Shown here one piece after another: positions 43,061-53,499 of a DNA stretch of 64,000 nt. The position numbers and the translations under genes were made by a program. The first letter of the stretch is position 1, and the number at the start of each line of letters is the position of its first letter. The notes beneath the pieces are model-generated. The model ran no database searches. It was not told the DNA's origin and worked only from the letters and a program-made list of their open reading frames with translations. The stretch is from positions 3,906,001 to 3,970,000 of the forward strand of contig JAUCEF010000018.1 of the NCBI GenBank assembly GCA_033558025.1. The letters are read 5' to 3'. This stretch comes from Phytophthora sp. 'mugwort'. Its lineage: Eukaryota; Oomycota; Peronosporomycetes; Peronosporales; Peronosporaceae.

Positions 43061-43369
43061 CGCCCTCGAAAGTCTCCTCCTTTCCACCGTATTTATTATT
43101 AAAAAGTGCTTAATCAAATTAAGCTTATGAAAAAGCAGCAAAGCTGCGGGTCGGTGACGCAACCTCTGTCAGTCGAGTGTGGCTATAAAGTCAGAAATGT
43201 CCACATGGAGGTATTGCGTGCACCAGATGCCAGCAAACGCAAGAGGACGGCAGGATGCTCTAAGAGCCACGAAGTCGACGAGCCCCGACACTTTTGCTGA
43301 CTTCGTGTCGGGTACGACTCGAAAGACCCCGAGCAAGAGCCACACGATTTAACTTGTCATCGCCCCCGG

Positions 43370-44992
43370 TTGAGTACAATGCTGTCGGTCTCGACACTGA
43401 AGTTGGATCACCCTTTATACCCTGCACTGGCCGTCACGAGTCTGCTGCTGCTTCCGGTCTTGCTCCAATTAACAAGACACATCGGTACATCGTCGACCGC
43501 GTCGGATGAACGAACGGACATGAAACTAGAGCGACAGAAGGCAGCTCGACCACCTTGGACGCTCCCAGTGCTGCGCAACACGTCCCAACTGGTGCTCTCG
43601 GGTGGCGACATCCACGAATGGCTCACAACGAACTGTAAACGATTTAAAGGTAAGCCTTTCACTTTGAAAGTCTTGGGGCTGCCCGAAATGCTGGTAGTCT
43701 CGACTCCTCAAGCGTTTGAGGACGTGCTCGAACGCCAGTTCCTGAACTTCCCCAAGGGGCCACACTGGAAGGAGAACATGGCGGACCTGCTAGGCGACGG
43801 CATCTTTGCTGTCGACGGGATCAAGTGGACGCACCAACGCGACGTCGCGCGCGAGCTGTTCCAGATGCACGAGCTTCGCGTGTGTGTGACTGAGGCCATT
43901 ACTCGGCATACCATGGCGCTATATGACGTGCTCAAGAACGTATGCGTGAGGAATCGCTCCGTGGACTTGTACAAACTGCTGAGCTGCTTCTCGACGGAAG
44001 CGTTCACGGACATGAGTTTTGGAGTCACAATGAATTGTCTTCGGGCCAACAAGGAACTCCCATTCCAGGCAGCATTTGACCGTGCGCAACAGCTGACAGC
44101 GTGGCGCTTTGTCCGACCGCGTTGGTTCTGGAACATGCAGAAGCGTCTGGGTTTGGGGGCTGAAGACCAGCTCCAGCTCGATATCAAGGAGATCGATGCG
44201 ACAGTGCTAAGTATCGTCCACCAAGTCCTTGCTAATCGAACAGTGACCCCCGTAGATGGCAGAGTACCGACCATCAGCATGCTGTCGCTCTTTCTCGACG
44301 TTATTGCCAAGTCCTCGACGACAGAAAAGCAGGTTTATGACCCCGTTTACTTGCGCGATGTAATCGTCAACTTCCTGGTAGCTGGACGTGACACCACAGC
44401 TCAGGCTCTCAGCTGGTTCTTCTTCAACGTCAGTCAGGACCCGCGCGTGGAAGCCAAACTCCGACGAGAACTCGTCAAGAAGCTGCCAGAACTCATGACG
44501 TCCGCGTGCTGTGTGCCAACGCACGAGCAAGTTAACAAACTCGTGTATCTCGACGCCGTGCTCAAGGAAACTTTGCGTCTGTATCCGTCCATGCCGATCT
44601 CTTCACGCTATGCCGTACGTGACGCCGTATTATCTGACGGCACGTTCGTCCCCGCCGGGACGATGGTCTGTCTTCCTTTGTACGCGATGGGTCGGATGCC
44701 TCACGTCTGGGGCCTCGACGCCGCGGAATTTAAGCCGGAGCGCTGGATCGACCCTAACACCAAGAAGCTCATCAGCGTCTCGGCCTTTAAGTTTGTTCCC
44801 TTTCACACTGGACCTCGAAGGTGTCTCGGAGCGTCCCTGGTCGGGCTTGAACTCAAGCTCGTGGCGGCAGCCTTACTCAGTCAATTCCACATCCACGTGG
44901 AGAACCCCAAAGCTGTGGGCTACGAGTTTTCACTCACTTTACCAGTTAAAGGCCCTATGAACGTGAGACTGGCACGAGTTTCGAGAATTTAA
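43370..44992 (+). CDS. cytochrome P450 (CYP86-like), copy 4
   Basis: A 540-residue P450, the most divergent of the cluster; a second Met three codons later (43,379) is an equally plausible start. The N-terminal anchor is YPALAVTSLLLLPVLLQL. The C-helix region reads WTHQRDVARELFQMHELRVC, where the paralogues have RKTASNLFTMRALRDS. The I-helix AGRDTTAQALSWFF, ETLRLYPSMP, FKPERWID and the heme loop FHTGPRRCLG (Cys near residue 485) are conserved; His replaces Asn in FNAG. The frame is intact. The altered heme-proximal and C-helix residues suggest diverged activity relative to copies 1 to 3, which is inference. Confidence 0.9.
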   Translation: MSTMLSVSTLKLDHPLYPALAVTSLLLLPVLLQLTRHIGTSSTASDERTDMKLERQKAARPPWTLPVLRNTSQLVLSGGDIHEWLTTNCKRFKGKPFTLKVLGLPEMLVVSTPQAFEDVLERQFLNFPKGPHWKENMADLLGDGIFAVDGIKWTHQRDVARELFQMHELRVCVTEAITRHTMALYDVLKNVCVRNRSVDLYKLLSCFSTEAFTDMSFGVTMNCLRANKELPFQAAFDRAQQLTAWRFVRPRWFWNMQKRLGLGAEDQLQLDIKEIDATVLSIVHQVLANRTVTPVDGRVPTISMLSLFLDVIAKSSTTEKQVYDPVYLRDVIVNFLVAGRDTTAQALSWFFFNVSQDPRVEAKLRRELVKKLPELMTSACCVPTHEQVNKLVYLDAVLKETLRLYPSMPISSRYAVRDAVLSDGTFVPAGTMVCLPLYAMGRMPHVWGLDAAEFKPERWIDPNTKKLISVSAFKFVPFHTGPRRCLGASLVGLELKLVAAALLSQFHIHVENPKAVGYEFSLTLPVKGPMNVRLARVSRI

Positions 44993-45169
44993 TCTCTAAC
45001 ACTGGGTTTCCTGTACTCTTATAAGAAAATAGAGAAAGGGAAACAAGGAGAAGAAGAAGCTAGGCGTCGTCGAGACGTCGTGTACATGCATTCCTCATCG
45101 TACATGGAGGCGCTGAGTCGACTACCCGTGCACTAGCAGCGTGAACGAATGACATTGGCCCTGCTTGAA

Positions 45170-46130
45170 GCCTGTTTCCCTTGTGGGAAACTCTCTCAAC
45201 ATGTTCAACTTCTTGCACCAACAACTGCAACTCTTGGCAGTTGGAAGCGTTCCATTTTGTAGTTTCGTGACTACATCGACGTTCTATATGAAGTCGGCGG
45301 CTCAATTGGGAGCTGAGCATTGCCAAGTGCCGTCGACCAGGAGCTACTAGAGGAATTTGGGCTGCTAGACGATGCCCACGTGTTCCCAGGGCTCTTTAGT
45401 ACTATTACGTTGCAGGCTCAACTTTGACTGCTGTGGATGCACTACTTCACCTGTTTAAAGCGCAAGACGATAAGGAGGTGAGACTGCCACCCGTTGCGAT
45501 TAATCTTGGAGGAGGAAGGCATCATGCCATGCGATCCCAGGCTGGTGGCTTCTGCTACGTCAACGACGTCGTACTGGGAGTTCAACGTCTCCTGTCAATG
45601 GGTAAAATGAAACGGGTGCTGGTCGTGGATATTGATGTGCATTATAGAGACGGCACCCAGGCAGCTTTTTACTACAGCGAAAAGGTCACGACCATCTCGT
45701 TTCACCTCTTTGAACCAGGATTCCTTCCTAGCACTGGTGCTACCACGGAAGACTGGAGCTGTTCGTGGCAAGCGCAACAACGTGAACGTGCCTTTGCGGC
45801 GTGGAATCCCGTATCAATTCCACGAACTTTTTCAACGTGTTGTGAACAGAACCGTCGATGCTGTGCTACCGCAACTTTTGATGCTTGTTTGTGGAGTCGA
45901 CACTCTAGCACGAGACCCATTGGGCGGGTTTAATCTCACGAGTGATGGCATTTGCGACTGTGTTGAGTCCGTGATTGGCACTGAAGCTCCCCGTTTTATT
46001 GCTTGGTGCGGGAGGTAACAGTGGGGCTGATGCCATCAAGACTTTCGCTGCTGTTAGCGCGACTGTGATCGGTCAACGCCGACGTCTTCCAGCTCAAATC
46101 CCTAAACACGACTTCGATGAAGAGTAAGAC
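45170..46130 (+). pseudogene. class I (HDAC8-like) histone deacetylase, frameshifted
   Basis: An almost complete deacetylase fold is readable over several frames. The sequence runs from FRDYIDVLYEVGGSIGS (about 45,264) through AVDQELLEEFGLLDDAHVFP and TAVDALLHLF to VAINLGGGRHHAMRSQAGGF and CYVNDVVLGVQRLL. VLVVDIDVHYRDGTQAAFYY follows, then FHLFEPGFLPSTGA, RGIPYQFHELFQRVV, LLMLVCGVDTLARDPLGGFN, LLLGAGGNSGADAIKTF and IPKHDFDEE. The zinc ligands Asp-x-His (DVH) and the later Asp (GVD) survive. The family's GGWHHA is GGRHHA, HHGDG is HYRDG, and the GGGY near the C-terminus is GAGG. Frameshifts near 45,320, 45,415, 45,735 and 46,010 exclude a functional product. Functional relatives remove acetyl groups from histones or other proteins in the nucleus or cytosol. 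Confidence 0.75.
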
Positions 46131-46421
46131 TGCCAGTAGACCGAGTCGACTGCTTAGCTGTTGCTTACCTACCTGTTGCAAATGATTCGTGATATTTGAT
46201 CGTAGGTATTTGCCGAAACATACAGCTCGCCACGATACACTGCAACAGCTTACGTAATTCGACGGACCAGAATCCAGTCAATCTCCCAGAAGCGTACTCA
46301 TCATAACACTTCGTGCGTCTACAGCGAAGTCTGGAAACCCGAGGTCGGAACAATAATTGCGATTTAATAAATAATTTGGTTTGCAATACCAATTTTTATT
46401 ATTGGGAGTAGCCCATGGCAG

Positions 46422-46455
<34 letters not shown>

Positions 46456-46720
46456 CAAATATTGGCAATAAATATGGCAATATCTTCTCTGGTAGACCTT
46501 GTGGCATCACCAATCAGATCCGATGACATCGTTATCGGTATCAACTCCACCACATTCATGTCGACATGAAACCATTGGCTCCGAGTGCTCTTCAGACCAC
46601 ACTGCCAGTTTCCAGGATGTCCGTCTGGCTGCGATTCTCGAGACACAACTTAATCTTCCCTGAATTTCGAGCCACAATGGTCTGAAACAAGCAAATCGCC
46701 GCCTACTTCTACCCCGTCAC
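46131..46720. other. spacer with no recognised gene
   Basis: Mostly AT-rich sequence with short frames only. It contains a TA microsatellite and borders the second hAT fragment. Confidence 0.4.
46422..46450. repeat. (TA)n microsatellite
   Basis: About fourteen uninterrupted TA units; length likely polymorphic. Confidence 0.85.
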
Positions 46721-48190
46721 TTGGGCAAGGGATGTTTCGCTGCAATATATGCGGCAGTCAACGGAAACAAGCTGAGGGACAGGGCACTCCAATCTCAAGG
46801 CGCACCTGGACTCGAAACATGCGGGCTATCAGACTTCGTTCGAAGGCAGATCCGGACGCTCGCTCTAACCATATGGATTCGTATTGGAAGAAACAAGTCA
46901 TTTGTTCTAGTGGATCCAGTGGATTATCATACCCATCCACAAAGGTGAAGACGCTTTCACACGAGTCATGAGCAAGCTGCGCCCTGTTACTGTTAAAGCT
47001 GTGAAGAAGTGCCTCGAAGGAATCGCAATTAAGGTCGGCCACAAGCTCGAGAAGGAATTGGGAACGCTCTTTGACCTAATGTTTGATGGATGGTCACACG
47101 CCGGCGTGCACTATTCCGTCCTTTTCGCTGGTTACGAAGCAGATGGCAAGCTCCACGTGCCTTGCTGGGTCTATCCCTTCTGGCAGACGGTTCTCGGCCA
47201 GCAGATTCTCATGTCGAGCTGTTCGAAAACATCCTCGACGTTTATGACAAGACGAAGGACATGGTGGTTTTTTTAGGGGGTGGTCGACAACTGAAACACC
47301 AAGCAGTTAGTTGCGAACAAATTAGGCGTTCCACTTGTTGGGCGTGTGAGCCACAGGTTAAACCTCGCTGCGAACAAGTTCTTGGCCCCACATGCGTCTT
47401 TGCTGTCCGAAATGAACACCCTTATGGTGAAGTTGCGTCAAGAAAACAACAACACCGAGTTTAAGAAGCACACCGAACTCCTTCTTGTAAAACGGAACGT
47501 GACTTGCTGGTCTTCCACATTCACAATGGGCAACGCTATACCGAATCCGAGCAAAGATCAAGAAGGGGGGGAGCGGTAGAACAACTTATCCCAACTGGCG
47601 CGAAGCACCGAAATATATATTGACCTCTTCGAGCATCTGAAGAAGTTCGGAAGCATCTGCCTACGATTGCAGCGCGACGACTCGGACATGACCGAGGTCT
47701 GGGTGATGTTTGAAGCCCTAATCGCCGAGTATCCTATTATGGGAGAGCATCTAACGGCCACCACAAAGATGTGTATCGAGCGGCATTTGAGACAGGCGTT
47801 GTGAATGTGATGAACGGGTCTTTGCTGGCTTCGGTTGAGGCTTCATTATTGAAGCCCTTTGAGGTGACACAAACGGCTGGAAAGAAGCGCAAGGAGAGAG
47901 ACGAAGACTACGCATCAAGATCCTTCGAAGCGGGGCAAGAGGTGCAAGCCGGCATCGGACATAAAGCAGTACATGCGTCTAGTGAAGATGATACTGCCAG
48001 CTTCTAACATCCTGGAGCGGCTATTTTCGTCGTGCAAGTAGTCTTGACACCGCAACGCCGCTCCATGGACCCCGCGAACTTTGAGCAGCTAGCTTTTCTT
48101 CGTGTTAATCGTGATATGTGGGACGCCAGTACTGTAGCTTCTGTTACCATGGAACAAAACGAGTAAACAGTTGAAGTGCTTTGTTGTAAT
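46721..48190 (+). pseudogene. BED-finger hAT-like transposase remnant 2
   Basis: A near-complete order of hAT-like blocks is spread over frames: a Cys pair near 46,740 (CFRCNICGSQRKQAEGQG in a shifted frame, BED-like), then VKAVKKCLEGIAIKVGHKLE and LFDLMFDGWSHAGVHYSVLF (first acidic core). VGRVSHRLNLAANKFLA (VGRV/RVSH frames near 47,336), FKKHTELLLVKRNVTCWSST and SDMTEVWVMFEALIAEYPIM (near 47,690) follow. The tail reads LPASNILERLFSSC (near 47,992), the dimerisation signature. Stops and shifts separate these blocks, so it is dead. It is longer and better preserved than the fragment at 1.1-2.4 kb and of the same family. No ends mapped. Confidence 0.65.
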
Positions 48191-48496
48191 ACACGTAGAT
48201 ACACAACTTATTATTTGTGGATTGAGTTATTCGAAAGGTAAATGTGCACAAAATTATTTACTTTTAAAAATTAAATGTACTATGTAGAGCTGTCTGTCAG
48301 GTACGTGCTGCACTTTCATTTGAGCTTAGAGCTTAAATATTGACGGAGTAGTAGCAGTTTACACATCGCCATTGGCCATGTGCAGTCGTATATCGTGTTC
48401 AATCCCACTTTGCAGAACAATAAATATGGATAAGTTTGGGTACAGTGCCATGATTTACTAATACAAACTAAAATATGTTTTGTACATATTTATTTT

Positions 48497-49011
48497 ATGA
48501 ACATATTGTTTCCGGCTCAGATACCTAAGGTGATGAGGCAAATATACATTCAACTTGTTGGAACCCATCGTCCTTCGGGTAAGAACAGTAGGGCTAGCCT
48601 TTCAAAAAGCGATTACTTTTCCCAAATTGCTGGTAATGCCTCGCAAGCCCAAATGAAACACGCAATTTCAAGCGCTGGCCGAGGCCAAACGACAGAAGAA
48701 CAAAAACATGCAAAACCATCAACAAGGCAACGAGGCCCAAATTTGGAGGCGGCTGGAGCAAGTAGCGGCCAAGCTGCCATGGTGGAGTCCTTTTACGAAG
48801 ACGTTAGAGGACAATACCGACCTAAAAGACGACGTCCGATTTTGAAGACGGTCCTCACTTATTTACTTCTGATAGAATATACGCTAAAAAAAACTAATCA
48901 AGCAGGGCAGGAGTACTACTTAGTTTCTTGTGTGGGGTACCAAAAATTGGCATGGCAACCGGCCTCCGACTTACCGCAAAACATGATAGCGACTTTAAAA
49001 AAATGGGAACT
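48497..49011 (+). pseudogene. chromodomain-like fragment, cut by copia A
   Basis: The open frame from 48,497 ends with a chromodomain-like stretch (IEYTLKKTNQAGQEYYLVSC, then VGYQKLAWQPASDLPQNMIA), in the pattern of the 'YLVKWKGY-x-TWEP' fold with several aromatic residues changed. Upstream it is low-complexity and basic. Copia A begins at 49,012, so the residues after ATLKKWE come from the element's LTR and the inserted Tc1-like TIR. It could be the integrase tail of a chromovirus or a host chromo protein; no adjacent integrase is seen. Confidence 0.4.
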
Positions 49012-49033
49012 TGACAGTGTCCTTCACCTCGTA
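49012..49033 (-). repeat. left LTR of copia A, outer piece
   Basis: tgacagtgtccttcacctcg followed by ta corresponds to ttacagatgtccttc | acctcgtagg of the right LTR. It ends at the TA dinucleotide used by the Tc1-like insertion and keeps the uninterrupted 'tgtccttcacctcg' where copia B inserted in the other LTR. Confidence 0.75.
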
Positions 49034-49276
49034 CACTCCGCGCTAAAAATTATCGACAGGGTGTGTCCCGGTCTGTATCTCAGCGAGATCTATGAATACA
49101 AAAACATTGTTTAGATATGACCTGCGCACTACTGCCAGGAGCACGGTACATGTGTTAACATCTGCGATTTCGACTTGCCAGGGCTGGTATACAACCGACC
49201 GCATTTCCAACCGCGTCAAAAATATCACCAGTAGCCAGGCCATACAAAAAGCAAGATAAACGAATGATTGTCAAAA
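49034..49276 (+). repeat. left terminal inverted repeat of the Tc1-like element
   Basis: It starts cactccgcgctaaaaattat, matches the reverse complement of 50,352-50,594 along its length (for example ctgtatctcagcgagatcta and gaatacaaaaacattgttta), and ends near attgtcaaaat. Confidence 0.85.
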
Positions 49277-49289
49277 TTATCAAGATCAC

Positions 49290-50340
49290 TGGGGCTGTAT
49301 TAGTAGTGCGTCTTATTGCCCTTCTTCTCGACCTCTCGATGCAGCGCCTCGGCATTGAGCCAACTAATATGCTTAGCATCGACAGAAGGATGTTTTTCCC
49401 ATGCAGTTATGATGGCTGCTGTCAGCTCGGCCTACCATTAGGGTATACAGCGCGCGATACGATGGCCCGCAGATTCTCATTGGGATTGAGATCTGGGGAG
49501 CGAGCCGGCCAGTCCATCACGCGCAGACACTGCTCCTCGAAGAACTCCTTGGTGTGGACCGACGTGTGGATATTCGCGTTGTCCCGCTGGAACGTGAAGT
49601 CGACTCCATAGTGTAGGTGTGCGTAGGGAAGTCAATACTCAAAGTATATATGTATTTGTCCAGGTTCTGCACCCCCTCTACAAGCATGGTAAAATTGCCT
49701 GCCGCACTAACCCACCCTACACCATTACCGATCCACCTCCATTTTGATGGCGCACTGTCTGCCATGCAGGCTGCCGCACGTCGCGCCAATAGCGCTGATA
49801 ATCGTCTGGACCGTTCAGATTTCATTTCTTTCGTCGGAAAAGACTGTAGATCTCCACACTGTCGGCGTAACAAGGTGCGTGGATACCCATGCACGGCGCG
49901 CCTCTTTGTGAGCGGGCGTCAGATTTAACGTGTTGCCCATCTTGCAGTAATCAAGCCAGTCGACACGACCGAGTATTCGTTATATGGTCCGGAAGGAGGC
50001 TTGCAAGCCAAGCTGCTCTTTCAGTTAAGCAGCGTTGAGCTCGCCACCTGCAGCCGTGCGCACAATCTTGCACAGCTCGCGGTCGGACGTTCGTGGGAGT
50101 CGTCCAGTTCGCTTACCAGCCTTCGCGTTAGTTGCGACGCGTTTGACGGTATCCCTGGAGCGCCCGACCCGACGTTCAATCTCGCTTGTGGACATCTGTG
50201 CCTCGTGGAGGCCCTTGATTCGCTCCTCGCAGACACCTTTGGCTTGCTTGCCATGCAGTTGGCAAATTGCTGACTGGTGGTGGAGCGGTGCTGGCGCAAA
50301 GAACACCTTCACAGCCAGCCAAGTGTTGGCTGGCTTGGCG
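49290..50340 (-). pseudogene. Tc1-like transposase, frameshifted
   Basis: Minus-strand frames give a helix-turn-helix (ERIKGLHEAQMSTSEIERRV, GRSRDTVKRVATN), the GRP-like RTGRLPRTSDRELCKIVRTA, then LKEQLGLQASFRTIYRILGR and VDWLDYCKMGNTL. Catalytic Asp blocks are VFSDERNEIW (first), FQRDNANIHTS (second; usually QQDNA) and DWPARSPDLNPNENL (third, where Glu or Asp is expected in the IENLW stretch). The C-terminus is LVGSMPRRCIERSRRRAIR. At least four frameshifts or stops make it inactive. It would normally cut and paste the element at TA sites. Confidence 0.8.
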
Positions 50341-50351
50341 ACACAGTGAAA

Positions 50352-50594
50352 TTTTAACAATCATTCTTTAGCTTGCTTTTTGTATGATCTGGCTACTGGC
50401 GATATTTTCGACGCGGTTGGAAATGCGGTCGGTTGTATACCAGCCCTGGCAAGCGCGTCGAAATTGCAGATATTATCACATGTACCGTGCTCCTGGCAGT
50501 GCGCAGGTCATATCTAAACAATGTTTTTGTATTCATAGATCTCGCTGAGATACAGACCGGGACACACGCTGTCGATAACGTTTGGTGCGGAGTA
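50352..50594 (-). repeat. right terminal inverted repeat of the Tc1-like element
   Basis: Reverse-complement partner of 49,034-49,276; ends in ggtgcggagta followed by the TA duplication. Confidence 0.85.
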
Positions 50595-50596
50595 TA

Positions 50597-50763
50597 GTAC
50601 GGCGTTAGCTGGCCTAAGGCGGGTTGCAGGATCAACCATTGTATATACCACAGATTTTTGGGCAAACCCAACGGGATTTGCAGCAGCAGGAAAGGCCTTA
50701 TGTAGTTGTCAGTGCAAATTCTAGAGTGAGAGGCCTTGTCCTGCTGTAGCTCAAAACTGTGCA
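50597..50763 (-). repeat. left LTR of copia A, inner piece
   Basis: gtacggcgttagctggccta through to tcaaaactgtgca matches 60,921-61,084 of the right LTR. The minus-strand 5' end TGCACAG follows a G run in pol. Confidence 0.75.
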
Positions 50764-53368
50764 CCCCCTTCGGCGGCAGCAATTTGAGCATGATACCTGA
50801 AACGCTCGAACTTGGTGGCGCCCAGCGCCTTCGTCATAATGTCGGTCGCCATATCATTGGTGCCGACATGCTATACTCGAAGCTGCCTCTTCCTCTTCTC
50901 TACCAGATCTCTTGACATGTGATATCGGTTCTCGACGTGCTTGGCTCTGCTATGCTTCATATGCTGTCGCCGAGCACCAGAGGCGTGGAATATTTCCACT
51001 TCAACTCATTGCACAGCTGCACCAGCCACTGGAGGTCCTTCAAACCTTCGCTCATAGCCACGTACTCGGCTTCTGTTGTGCTGAGCACGTTCATGCCCTG
51101 TTTACGCGAAGCGTACGATATGACATTGCCTTCAATCATCACCACGTATCCACTAATGCTCTTTCGATCTACAGGATTGTTGCCAAAGTCCGCGTCGGTG
51201 TAGTGAAGTAGCTTCACAGTTGATCCCATCAACATACACCGTGACCAGCATTGTTATCTCACCCCCAGCTTGGCGGGCATACAAACCACGATCCTTCTCA
51301 ATGCGAGTGAAGCCAAGCTTCACCAGCTGGGCGTAAAGAGTTTTATTCCAGATGTAGGGCGCCTAGCGAAGGCCATACAAACTTCGGAGAAGATGGCATA
51401 CTTTACAGGAAAAAGACCCTCGTAACCGGGAGGATCGTCTCTTCCAGTGACCCATAGAGAAATGCAGTTTTGACATCAAACTGCATTGAAATCCCTCCGC
51501 GCTGCATGCCATAGTAAATCGCCGCTCGGATTGTCTCGAAACGAATTACAGGTGCATAGGTCTTAGAAAAATCAAAAGCAAATAACTGCTTGTGCCCGTG
51601 AATCACCATACGCCCCGTGAATCACCATACGCACTTTAAAACGCAGAATATTTCCCTTGGCGCCGCGCTTGATCGCAAATACCCATCGACACGTAAGGAC
51701 TTTCGCTCATTTCTGTACAGACGCACATCAATCAATAACCATGCCTTGTGCTGGCGAAAGGAATCCATCTCTCTCGTTGTCTGCCGGAGCGTCTGCGGGA
51801 TGTCCTCAGCGACGGCGCCGTGAATGGTCACATCCACTTCATAATCACGCAGGTAGCTTGGTAGCTTGGCTGGCACGCTTGCGGCGAAGGAGCACCGCCA
51901 CAGGAAGCCTGCTTGGTTTTTGCAGCGGCACCGGATCAACGTAGTCACCATCGTCCCTTCTGTTAGACGCCATGTCCGCGAGTCTGCTGCGCTTTTCGCC
52001 GTTCACCAGTTTCGTCCGGCGACAACTACGGCCTTGCACTCTCGTAGGGCTTCATGTACCGATATCATTGTCAGTACCAGCAACAGTACCGTTCTCGTCC
52101 ATCTCGATCCCAGTCAGGTCTGGTCTATCCTCGTCGAGTGTTGTTCCGTCCCGCACACACGAACGGCCACACTAACATCGTCCAAGTAAGTAGCGATACC
52201 AGCTCGAATACGGACAATAGGCACCGAAATTGAATCATCATCAGCTCCAATAGCGTCGTGAAGTACATTATGACGTGATCATAAGTAGAAGTGTAGAGCT
52301 CATGTCAAAACCATTCTCCAGTCGGCACGCCCGCACGGCACCCGTCTCGAGGCTCAGCACCTTGATACCCTTGGTATCATGGCTGTAACCAAGCATAATA
52401 CACATATCAGTCCGCGGGTCCAGCTTGTTCTTGCCGTGAGCTGTTTCCGGCTCAATCCGTGCATGCCGGAAGCAACCCCATGTGCGCAGCTCTCCACGAT
52501 TCGGTATCCTTCTGTAGAGACCTTAGTTGAGCACTAGTGCGCCGGCCATTGATTGTATACATCGTGTGGAGAAGAGCCTCGCCCCATAGCTCTTTGGCAG
52601 CCACGTTGCCGTGAGACACGAACGAACACGTAGGAGCAAGACACCATTAGCTCTCCCAGTCACAGCATTTTCTTCTGGGCCGTACCCATTGGTAGACATC
52701 GGTCGAATCCCTTCCGCCTTGCAAAATTGTCAAAGCTGAGTATTTAGGAACTTGCCGCCTTGGTCCGAATGTAGCGTCACCACACTCCAGTCTTGACTGT
52801 GAAACTCCGTGTGCCGCTGTAGGATCAGCTCCTCCACCACATCAGCCGCGTCAGACTTGTTCTTCATGAGGTAAGTTCACTTGATCTTGCTGCTTCGTCA
52901 ACTACCACAAGAAACTTGGTCTCACCATTTTAACATCTCTGCCTTGATCGAACAGACATCCATGACAAGCTTCTCCAATGGATGTGAACTGCGTCGGGGC
53001 CCTCGTGCGTGGTGCATTCTTCGAAACTTGGCCATGCGACAGGGAACCCACTCGTACGCTGCAAGGTGAGCTTCGTTCAGCTTCACTCCAAAATGTACCG
53101 CCTTCGCTAACCGCTTTTTGTCCTCCATTCCAGCATGATTGATCCTGTTGCGCAGTAAACCCATCACATCCGTCGACGCACTCTGAGCAGCCTTTTTAAC
53201 CACAAGCACGAGATGATCTCTCATGTGAGCTCCTTCTGCCATCTTCTGGGTCCACATCCGGTCGATCCCATCCACCAAAGTAAACTTCAAATGCATCGAC
53301 GGTTGGGTCGGCCACAATACACCATTGTCCTTGGACATAGCGAGATTGTACTGCACTTGGACCAGCAT
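50751..53368 (-). pseudogene. copia A pol, decayed and deleted
   Basis: Minus-strand order: pre-integrase/integrase pieces (HLVLVVKKAAQSASTDVMGL, KLVMDVCSIKAEM, then VVTLHSDQGGKFLN near 52,770 with the catalytic Asp) and RPMSTNGYGPEENAVTGRAN. Next are MCIMLGYSHDTKGIKVLS, the RT start (AFDFSKTYAPVIRFETIRAA, MQFDVKTAFLYGSLEETI) and SLYGLR-x-APYIWNKTLYAQL. RNase H follows (VKLLHYTDADFGNN, VLSTTEAEYVAMSE) and it ends DMATDIMTKALGATKFERF. After LVTVYVD the sequence jumps straight to the RNase H domain, so the YVDD box and the thumb/connection are deleted. Many stops and frameshifts. Confidence 0.75.
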
Positions 53369-53499
53369 GTAGCTAAGCGATATCAGTTTGTTGCGCGTTC
53401 TTGGCGCATACGTATCGACCTCCTCCAGAAGTCGCGCTTCTTATCGTCCAGTGTGATTGTTCAGCGCGCTGATATGCACATCATCACAGCGCACATCTT

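Larger units (their letters stand above)
49034..50594 (-). mobile_element. Tc1-like transposon with 243-bp inverted repeats
   Basis: A 1,561-bp element flanked by TA dinucleotides (49,032-33 and 50,595-96), the hallmark of Tc1/mariner insertion. Its ends are long inverted repeats (49,034-49,276 and 50,352-50,594) and it encodes a decayed transposase on the minus strand. Confidence 0.85.

Noticed and set aside
42429..43130. 233-codon frame as a complete small protein gene
   Set aside because: It starts inside the P450 copy 3 stop region; only its middle resembles a P450 tail and the rest has no homology, so it is a pseudogene fragment within a chance frame.
49034..50594. Long hairpin as a structural RNA or silencing locus
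   Set aside because: The inverted repeats are flanked by TA duplications and enclose a Tc1-type transposase, so they are transposon ends; small RNA production remains possible but is not shown.
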